Translations under genes and position numbers: made by a program
Shown: positions 13,966-20,313 of the stretch, in pieces
Layout of the letters: each line of letters begins with the position of its first letter
Numbering within the stretch: position 1 is the first letter of the stretch
Origin: Pseudomonadota bacterium
GTDB lineage: Bacteria > Myxococcota > Myxococcia > Myxococcales > Anaeromyxobacteraceae
Reading direction: 5' to 3'
Assembly: GCA_023428085.1 (NCBI GenBank)
Contig: JAEYZK010000265.1
Location: 1-23,342 of the forward strand
DNA: 23,342 nucleotides
Notes under the pieces: model-generated
Told to the model about the DNA's origin: nothing
What the model saw: only the letters and a program-made list of their open reading frames with translations
The model's database searches: none

Positions 13966-14571
13966 ATGTCGCCCACGAACGCCCGGGGAGACCGCCGCGC
14001 GCGCGAGATCGAACGGACCCGCCAGGACATCCTGGAGTCCGCTGCGCGCGTCTTTGCGCGGGGCGGCTTCGGGGCGGCGACGGTCCAGGCGATCGCCCGC
14101 GAAGCGGGGTTCACTGCCGCCTCGCTCTACACCTACTTCTCGAGCAAGGACGAGATCTTCGAGGGCCTGCGCGAGGACATGCGCCGGCGCGTCCTGGCGA
14201 CCTTCGACGCTCCGGTCCCGGCCGGGCTGAGCTTCGCCCAGCAGCTCGAGCTCCTCCTCCAGCGCCAGCTCGCGCTCGTCGTCGAGCGCATGGACTCGCT
14301 CCGCGTGTTCTTCGAGCGGCCCCCGGCGCTCGTCGAGGAGCGGGCCCTGCGCGCGACGCTCTTCCAGCGCCTCGTGACCTTCCTCGAGAACGCGGCCGGG
14401 CCGCGGGGCCTCCGGCTCCCGCCGCGCGAGGCGGGGCTGGCGCTCATGGGGCTCGTCCACGGCGTCGTCATCTCGTGGGTCGCCGGCGACGAGCCGCCCG
14501 ATCCGCAACGCCTCGCCGGTCGCCTCGTGGACGTCTTCCTCCACGGCGTCGCCGGCCCGGAAGTCCCTTGA
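13966..14571 (+). CDS. TetR-family transcriptional regulator
   Basis: A 201-residue repressor. The N-terminal DNA-binding helix-turn-helix occupies about residues 15-60 (ILESAARVFARGGFGAATVQAIAREAGFTAASLYTYFSSKDEIF), the classic TetR pattern ending in LYxYFxSKDE. The C-terminal ligand domain is divergent, as usual. Either ATG 13966 or GTG 13963 can start it; neither has a ribosome site, and the promoter places the transcript start at the same spot. It precedes the adaptor and RND pump genes on the same strand (41-base gap) and very probably represses all three through the palindrome at 13907-13922, with a pump substrate as the inducer. Confidence 0.93.
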   Translation: MSPTNARGDRRAREIERTRQDILESAARVFARGGFGAATVQAIAREAGFTAASLYTYFSSKDEIFEGLREDMRRRVLATFDAPVPAGLSFAQQLELLLQRQLALVVERMDSLRVFFERPPALVEERALRATLFQRLVTFLENAAGPRGLRLPPREAGLALMGLVHGVVISWVAGDEPPDPQRLAGRLVDVFLHGVAGPEVP

Positions 14572-14612
14572 CCGAAGTCGCCTCGAAGCCGCTTCACGCT
14601 CGGAGAACCGTC

Positions 14613-15719
14613 ATGAAGACCTCGTCCCCGCTCGCCACCCTGGCCCGCCTCGCCGCCCTGGCCGCGCTCGCGCTCGGCGCGTGCAAGAAGGCCGAACGCG
14701 CCGCGCTGCCCGTGGCGCCCTCCGTCGCCGCGAACGCGGTCGGCGTGAAGATCGTGACGCCCCAGGCCGACGCGGGCGCGGTGCTCCGGGCCACGGGCGA
14801 GCTGCGCGCCCGCAACGAGGCGGTGCTCTCGGCCGAGGCCTCGGGCCGGATCCTCCGCTTCCACGTGGACGTGGGGTCGCGCGTCCGCAAGGGCGAGGTG
14901 CTCATGGAGCTCGACTCCTCCACGCAGCGCATCCAGGTCCACCAGGCCCAGGCGGCCCGCGCCGCGGCCGACGCCGCGCACCGGTCCGTCGTGCTCGACC
15001 TGAAGCGGACGGAGGAGCTCGCGAAGGGCGGGGCGGCGGCGACGGCCGCCCTCGAGAAGGTCCAGATCGGCGAGCAGCAGGCGGCGGCCGCGCTGCAGCA
15101 GGCCGAGGCGGCCCTCGCGGCGGCGCAGGACGCGCTCTTCAAGACCGCCATCCGCGCCCCGTTCGACGGCGTCATCACCGCGCGCCTGAAGAGCGCCGGC
15201 GAGTACGTCGCGATGATGCCGCCCACGCCGGTGCTCGCGATCGTGGACGTCGCCACGGTGGAGGTGCGCCTGGCGGTGCCGGAGGCGCTCGTGGACCTCC
15301 TCGCGCCGGGCGCCGCGCTCGAGGCCAACGTGAGCCCGTCGGGCAAGGCGTTCCAGGCCAAGGTCCGCACGGTCGGCGTCTCGGTCGAGCCCGGGACCCG
15401 CACCGTGGACGTCCGCGCCGACGTCGCCGGGTCGCCGTTCAAGGAGCTCCGGCCGGGCGCGATCGTCCAGGTCCGGCTCGGCGTCGCGAGCGGCGACTCG
15501 AAGGGCGTGTTCCTGCCGGCCGAGGCGGTCCGCCAGGAGGACGGGAAGAGCTATGTCTGGGCGGTCGTGTCCGACGCCGCCCACCGCCGCGCCGTCGAGG
15601 TGCAGCGGCTCACGCCCGGGACGGTGCGCGTCCTCGCCGGCGTCGCCCCCCAGGATCGGGTCGTCGCGGACGGCGGCGCGGGCCTGACCGAAGGCGCGCG
15701 CGTCCACGTCCAGGAGTAG
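14613..15719 (+). CDS. RND efflux periplasmic adaptor (membrane fusion protein), lipoprotein
   Basis: A 368-residue HlyD/AcrA-family adaptor that joins the inner-membrane RND pump to an outer-membrane channel. It starts with a lipoprotein signal ending LGAC, so Cys24 should be lipidated. Then come the first half of the lipoyl domain (VLSAEASGRILRFHVDVGSRVRKGEVL), a helical hairpin of Ala/Gln-rich heptads (about 105-175), the second lipoyl half (IRAPFDGVITARLKSAGEYV), a beta-barrel, and a membrane-proximal domain (FLPAEAVRQEDGKSYVWAV). ATG 14613 is preceded by CGGAGAA at 14601-14607. The pump gene follows 24 bases after the stop. Confidence 0.93.
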   Translation: MKTSSPLATLARLAALAALALGACKKAERAALPVAPSVAANAVGVKIVTPQADAGAVLRATGELRARNEAVLSAEASGRILRFHVDVGSRVRKGEVLMELDSSTQRIQVHQAQAARAAADAAHRSVVLDLKRTEELAKGGAAATAALEKVQIGEQQAAAALQQAEAALAAAQDALFKTAIRAPFDGVITARLKSAGEYVAMMPPTPVLAIVDVATVEVRLAVPEALVDLLAPGAALEANVSPSGKAFQAKVRTVGVSVEPGTRTVDVRADVAGSPFKELRPGAIVQVRLGVASGDSKGVFLPAEAVRQEDGKSYVWAVVSDAAHRRAVEVQRLTPGTVRVLAGVAPQDRVVADGGAGLTEGARVHVQE

Positions 15720-15743
15720 CCCGCAGATCGCCAGGAGCCTCAC

Positions 15744-18700
15744 GTGAGCCCGATCCGCACCTTCATCAACCGGCCGCTCTTCACCAGCATGCTGGTGATG
15801 GGCCTGGTCGTCTTCGGCATCAACGCCTTCCCGAACATCGGGGTCGATCAGACGCCCAAGGTCGACATCCCGATCGTCACGGTGAACACGATCCTGGCGG
15901 GCGCCGATCCGGAGACGATCGAGAAGAACGTCTCGCAGCCGCTCGAGCAGGAGCTGAACGCGATCTCCGGGCTCGACACGATCAGCTCCTTCAACTACGA
16001 GAGCCTCTCCGTCATCGTCCTCGAGTTCGATCTCGACAAGGACATCGACGTCGCCGCCCAGGAGGCGCGCGACAAGGTGAGCGCGACGATCACCAAGCTC
16101 CCGGCGGAGATCGAGACGCCGGTCGTCCAGAAGATCGACCTCCAGGCGCAGGCGCTCATCCAGCTCGCCCTCACGGGCCCGCTCCCGGTCGAGACCCTCA
16201 CCAAGGCGGCCGAGGACGACCTGCGCCCCGCCCTGCAGCGCGTCGCGGGGGTCGGCACCGTGGACGTGATCGGCGGCCGGAAGCGGGAGATCGCGATCGA
16301 GGTCGATCCCACCCGCCTGCGCTCGTACGGCCTCGCCGCGACCGACGTCTCCCAGGCGATCGCCGCGCAGAGCGTCAACATCCCCGGCGGGCGCACCCTC
16401 GAGCCGGGGAAGGAGCGGGTGGTCAAGCTCGAGACCGAGGCGCAGTCGGTGGAGGAGCTCCGCGAGCTCGTGATCGCCAGCCCGAACGGCCGGCCCGTGC
16501 GCGTGCGCGACGTCGCCAGCGTGGTGGACGGCCCGGCCGAGGCGCGGTCCACGGCGCGGCTCGACGGGAAGCCCGCCATCGCGCTCGTCGTGAAGAAGCA
16601 GTCCGACGCGAACACGACCGAGGTGGCCGAGGGCGTGAAGGCGCACCTGGGCGAGCTCCAGAAGCTCCTGCCGGCGGGCTCGCAGCTCACGGTCGTGAGC
16701 GACAACTCGCGGTTCATCCGCAAGTCCATCGAGTCCGTGCAGCACGACCTCCTCATCGGGGCCGTGCTCGCCGTGCTGGTGGTGCTCCTGTTCCTCCGCA
16801 ACTGGCGGGCGACCATCGTCGCCGCCTTCGCGCTGCCGACCTCCATCATCGGCACCGTCGCGGCCATGCACGCGATGGACTTCACGTTCAACATGATCAC
16901 GATGCTGGCGCTGACGCTCTCGATCGGGCTGCTGATCGACGACGCCATCGTCGTGATCGAGAACGTGTTCCGGCACCTCGAGAAGGGCGAGAAGCCGCGC
17001 CAGGCCGCCTTCGCGGGGACGACGCAGATCGCCCTGGCGGTGCTCGCCGTGACGCTCTCGGTCATCGCGGTGTTCGTGCCCGTCGCCTTCATGAAGGGCA
17101 TGGCGGGGCGGTTCTTCTTCCAGTTCGGCATCACCGTCACGGTGGCGGTCGGCCTCTCGTACCTGATCTCGATGACGCTCACCCCCATGCTGGCGGCGCG
17201 CCTGCTCTCGCACGGCGAGTCCACCGACGCGGTGAGCCAGTTCCTGGAGCGCGGGTTCCGCGCGGTCGAGGACCTCTACCGGCGCGTGCTGGGGTGGGCG
17301 CTGCGCCACCGGCTCGCGACGATCGGCCTGACGGTCGCCGTGCTCCTCCTGACCGTGTTCATGAGCCGGTTCCTCTCGTTCGCGTTCATGCCCGTGCAGG
17401 ACGTGAGCGAGCTCACCGGCCGCCTCGAGCTGCCGCTGGGCACCCCGCTCGACGACACGGATCGGGCGGCCGAGGACGTGAGCCGCCAGATCCGGGCGCT
17501 GCCCGGCGTCTCGGGCGTCTTCACGCTCGTCGGCGGCGGCACGGACGGGGCGGTGAACAAGGCCACGCTCACCGTGAACCTCGTCCCCATCGCCGAGCGC
17601 ACGTTCAAGCAGGAGGAGATGAAGATCTTCCTGCGCAAGGCGATCCAGCTCCCGCACGGGACCCTGTTCACCGTCGGCGAGCGCGGCTGGGCCGGCGGCC
17701 GCACCCAGCTCGTCCAGTTCAACCTCCAGAGCGACGACCCCGCGCTGCTCGACGAGGCCGTCGCGAAGGGCCTCGCGTTCCTGCGAGCCGACCAGGGGTT
17801 CGCCGACGTGGACTCGAGCGCGCGCTCCGGCAGCCCCGTGGTCGCCGTCCGGGTCGATCGCGATCGCGCCGCGGCGCTCGGGCTGCCCGCCGCCCAGGTG
17901 GGCCTGACGCTGCGCGCCTTCCTCGGGCAGCAGGAGTTCGTGAAGTACCGGGAGAAGGGCGACCAGTACGACGTGAAGCTCCGGCTCCCCGCCGACGTCC
18001 GCGCCGACCCGCAGGCGCTCGGCGCCCTCACGCTGCGGACCGGGCGCGGCGAGCTCGTCGAGCTCCGGAGCGTCGCCAGCCTCGTCCAGACCACCGGCCC
18101 GGCCGAGATCGACCGCCAGGGGCTCAAGCGGCAGGTGACGCTGCTCGCCGACCTCAAGGGCATGTCGCTGGGCGACGCGACGAAGAAGCTCGACGCGTTC
18201 GCGAAGACGCTCCCGCCCGGCGTCCAGTACGGCTACGCCGGCCAGCAGAAGATGCTGGGCGAGACGATGGCGGAGTTCATGAAGGCCCTGCTGCTGGGCG
18301 TGATCCTCATCTACATGGTGCTCTGCGCGCAGTTCGAGAGCCTCCTCGATCCGCTCACGATCATGATCTCGCTCCCGCTCTCCGTGATCGGCGCGCTCTC
18401 CGGGCTGCTCCTCGCCCAGGAGTACATGACCATCTTCGCGATGATCGGGATGATCATGCTCATGGGCCTCGTCGCGAAGAACGGCATCCTCATCGTGGAG
18501 TTCACGAACCAGCTCCGCGAGGAGGGCCGCCCGACGAACGACGCGCTCCTCGAGGCGGGCCCGATGCGGCTCCGCCCGATCCTCATGACCAGCGTGGCGA
18601 TGATCGCCGGCATGCTCCCGGTCGCGTTCGCCCGGGGCGACGGCGCCGAGAGCCGCACCGGCATGGCCTGGGCGATCATCGGCGGCCTGGTCGCGTCCAC

Positions 18701-18827
18701 CGTCCTGACGCTCCTGGTCGTGCCGGTGATCTACTCGCTCCTCGATCGGTTCCGCCGGCGCCACGCCTCGCGGCACGAGGAGGGTGGGGGCCAGGGCCCG
18801 GGCGATGCCCAGCGGCACGCGGCGTGA
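15744..18827 (+). CDS. RND-family inner-membrane efflux pump (HAE1/AcrB-like)
   Basis: A 1027-residue proton-driven pump of normal length. The first membrane helix is at about residues 9-28, followed by a periplasmic loop (30-330), helices 2-6 (about 333-490), helix 7 (522-545), a second periplasmic loop, and helices 8-12 (about 844-1002). The proton-relay pair Asp399-Asp400 is in GLLIDDAIVVIENV of helix 4. GTG 15744 has AGGAG 6 bases upstream. It forms an operon with the adaptor and TetR gene. No TolC-like channel gene follows, so it must borrow one encoded elsewhere. It resembles the MdtB/MexF-like drug pumps more than metal pumps (no CusA-type methionines noticed). The stop codon lies inside the loop of a strong hairpin. 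Confidence 0.95.
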   Translation: MSPIRTFINRPLFTSMLVMGLVVFGINAFPNIGVDQTPKVDIPIVTVNTILAGADPETIEKNVSQPLEQELNAISGLDTISSFNYESLSVIVLEFDLDKDIDVAAQEARDKVSATITKLPAEIETPVVQKIDLQAQALIQLALTGPLPVETLTKAAEDDLRPALQRVAGVGTVDVIGGRKREIAIEVDPTRLRSYGLAATDVSQAIAAQSVNIPGGRTLEPGKERVVKLETEAQSVEELRELVIASPNGRPVRVRDVASVVDGPAEARSTARLDGKPAIALVVKKQSDANTTEVAEGVKAHLGELQKLLPAGSQLTVVSDNSRFIRKSIESVQHDLLIGAVLAVLVVLLFLRNWRATIVAAFALPTSIIGTVAAMHAMDFTFNMITMLALTLSIGLLIDDAIVVIENVFRHLEKGEKPRQAAFAGTTQIALAVLAVTLSVIAVFVPVAFMKGMAGRFFFQFGITVTVAVGLSYLISMTLTPMLAARLLSHGESTDAVSQFLERGFRAVEDLYRRVLGWALRHRLATIGLTVAVLLLTVFMSRFLSFAFMPVQDVSELTGRLELPLGTPLDDTDRAAEDVSRQIRALPGVSGVFTLVGGGTDGAVNKATLTVNLVPIAERTFKQEEMKIFLRKAIQLPHGTLFTVGERGWAGGRTQLVQFNLQSDDPALLDEAVAKGLAFLRADQGFADVDSSARSGSPVVAVRVDRDRAAALGLPAAQVGLTLRAFLGQQEFVKYREKGDQYDVKLRLPADVRADPQALGALTLRTGRGELVELRSVASLVQTTGPAEIDRQGLKRQVTLLADLKGMSLGDATKKLDAFAKTLPPGVQYGYAGQQKMLGETMAEFMKALLLGVILIYMVLCAQFESLLDPLTIMISLPLSVIGALSGLLLAQEYMTIFAMIGMIMLMGLVAKNGILIVEFTNQLREEGRPTNDALLEAGPMRLRPILMTSVAMIAGMLPVAFARGDGAESRTGMAWAIIGGLVASTVLTLLVVPVIYSLLDRFRRRHASRHEEGGGQGPGDAQRHAA

Positions 18828-18839
18828 GGCGCGTGCCGC
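18812..18839. terminator. Perfect 10-base hairpin enclosing the RND stop codon
   Basis: GCGGCACGCG (18812-18821) and CGCGTGCCGC (18830-18839) are exact inverted arms with an 8-base loop that holds the TGA of the pump gene (18825-18827). The minus-strand gene ends 4 bases farther on (18843). It probably ends or protects both transcripts; no T-run follows. Confidence 0.65.
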
Positions 18840-18842
18840 CGG

Positions 18843-20207
18843 TCACTCCGCGAACAGCCGCGGCCACCAGCGGAACGCGCAGTGGTTGCCTGCGTCGAGG
18901 GTGGGGCCGGTGAGGCCCGCGCCCTCGACGAGCGTCCCGTCCTGGCCGAGCCAGTAGCCGAAGACGGATCGTTCTCCGTCGGTCGGCGGCGGGCCCGGAG
19001 GCGGCCGCAGGAGCCCGCAGCTCTCGCCTGCGGGCGTGAGGAGCTCGGCGTCGCCGGGGCCCCGGAAGGCCGCCCCGCCGAGCGCGAGGTAGCCCCTGCC
19101 GCCGGGCAGCGCGGCGAGCCTCTTCCCGGCACGCGCCGCGAGCCACGCCGGCGGGTCCTCGGGCTCGGCCTCGCCGTCCGGGAACGCCGCCGCCCAGCGC
19201 GAGCCGTCGAAGACCACCGGCCTGCCGTCGAGCAGGAGGCGGAGCGCCGGGCTCCCGGTCCCGGAGTATCGGAACCCGGCGTCGAACCAGTCCGTGAGCG
19301 GCGCGCCGTCGCCGTCGAACCAGCGCGCGGTGGCGTCCTCGTCGCCGCCGGACGCGAGGACGAGCACGTGCCCCGTCTCCCACTGCACGATCGCCTGCGT
19401 CCCGCGCCGGTCGAGCTCGACGCTCCGGGAGAGGGTGCCCGTGGCGTCCACCCAGAGCAGGGAGGGCCGGGTCCGCGTCTCGGCGTCGAGGGCGAGCGCG
19501 ATGCTGCCGCCCTCGCCGTCGGGGGCGGTGTGCGCGATCTCGAAGTCCGGGACGAAGCGCTGGAGCGCGCCGAGCTCGTCCCACGCCGCGAGGGCGTGGA
19601 GCGGCCCCTCGGTGTCGTTCGTGATCCCGTGCCACCCTTCGCCGCTCCAGTGGAACCACGCGTCCATGTCGGTGCCGAAGCCCTGCACCCCCGTGAGCGG
19701 CGCGCTGGTCTGCTGCGCGCCGGCGGGCGTGTGGAGCTGGACGACGGTCTCGGTCCCGCGCTGGAACGCGAGCGCGAGCTGACCGTCGGGCGAGGTCGTC
19801 GCCATCGAGCAGTAGGCGTGCGTTCCGGTGGCGAACTGCAGATCGACGGCGGCCGGGTACGTGGGCAGGAGGTCCGCGCACGCGCTCGAGGGTCCGGTCG
19901 GGCCAGTGGGTCCGGTCGGGCCAGTGGGTCCGGTCGGGCCAGCGGGGCCGGTCGGGCCGGTCGGGCCGGCCGGGCCAGTCGGGCCAGTCGGGCCAGTCGG
20001 GCCAGTCGGGCCGGCCGGGCCGGCCGGGCCAGTCGGGCCGGTAGGGCCCGTGGAACCAGTCGGACCGGTGGCGCCCGTGGGCCCGCTCGGACCGGGATCG
20101 CCCGACGGATCGCCGCCCCCACCACCCCCGCCGCCACCGACGCTGTTGTCACATGCGACCGACAGTGAGAGCGACAGCACGATCGCCAGCGTGGAGCGCC
20201 CGAGCAT
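18843..20207 (-). CDS. Collagen-like lipoprotein with a C-terminal globular domain
   Basis: A 454-residue exported protein. The start at 20207 (ATG, with AAGGGGGAG just upstream) gives a lipoprotein-type signal MLGRSTLAIVLSLSLSVAC with Cys19; the residue at -3 is Ser, so the lipobox is imperfect. A run of nine glycines follows, then 24 unbroken Gly-X-Y triplets (residues 36-107, mostly GPT with some GPA, GPS, GAT, GST). This is a collagen-like stalk expected to form a trimer, stabilised by threonine because bacteria usually lack hydroxyproline. Residues 108-454 are beta-rich, with repeated segments such as LLWVDATGTL and ARWFDGDGAPL that suggest a propeller-like head, and a few cysteines. I do not recognise the head family. 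It lies 106 bases downstream of the Omp85-type gene on the same strand. Probably cell-surface. Confidence 0.85.
   Translation of the reverse strand: MLGRSTLAIVLSLSLSVACDNSVGGGGGGGGGDPSGDPGPSGPTGATGPTGSTGPTGPTGPAGPAGPTGPTGPTGPTGPAGPTGPTGPAGPTGPTGPTGPTGPTGPSSACADLLPTYPAAVDLQFATGTHAYCSMATTSPDGQLALAFQRGTETVVQLHTPAGAQQTSAPLTGVQGFGTDMDAWFHWSGEGWHGITNDTEGPLHALAAWDELGALQRFVPDFEIAHTAPDGEGGSIALALDAETRTRPSLLWVDATGTLSRSVELDRRGTQAIVQWETGHVLVLASGGDEDATARWFDGDGAPLTDWFDAGFRYSGTGSPALRLLLDGRPVVFDGSRWAAAFPDGEAEPEDPPAWLAARAGKRLAALPGGRGYLALGGAAFRGPGDAELLTPAGESCGLLRPPPGPPPTDGERSVFGYWLGQDGTLVEGAGLTGPTLDAGNHCAFRWWPRLFAE
19887..20102 (-). repeat. Tandem 9-base coding repeat (24 Gly-X-Y codon triplets)
   Basis: On the minus strand GGNCCNRCN-type nonamers repeat 24 times without interruption, and longer 18- and 27-base units are almost identical in the part from 19890 to 20040. 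This makes copy-number change by slippage likely. The sequence is coding, not a CRISPR array. Confidence 0.9.
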
Positions 20208-20313
20208 GACTCCCCCTTGGACGGCGTCGCCGCCGCTGGTGACGGTGCCCACGCGCGCGCGCCCGGGAACCCCTGGGCTCCACCCAAGGTGTACGTCGCG
20301 CCCCTGCGGTCCG
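20208..20313 (-). other. Gap between the two minus-strand surface-protein genes
   Basis: The 106 bases hold the ribosome site of the collagen-like gene (about 20210-20218), a CG-alternating stretch (about 20251-20260), and an imperfect hairpin (CCTTGGG/CCCAGG on the minus strand, about 20275-20293). No convincing promoter is seen, so read-through from the upstream gene is possible. Confidence 0.4.

Noticed and set aside
14133..18818. A very long open frame on the minus strand opposite the RND operon (over 1500 codons)
   Set aside because: The plus-strand genes have clear families, and the antisense frame translates to Arg/Glu/His/Asp-rich low-complexity sequence. G/C-ending codons remove stops from the opposite strand, so this is a composition effect.
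19887..20102. Regular repeat resembling a CRISPR array or microsatellite
   Set aside because: There are no spacers, and the 9-base period translates to perfect Gly-X-Y triplets in an exported protein.
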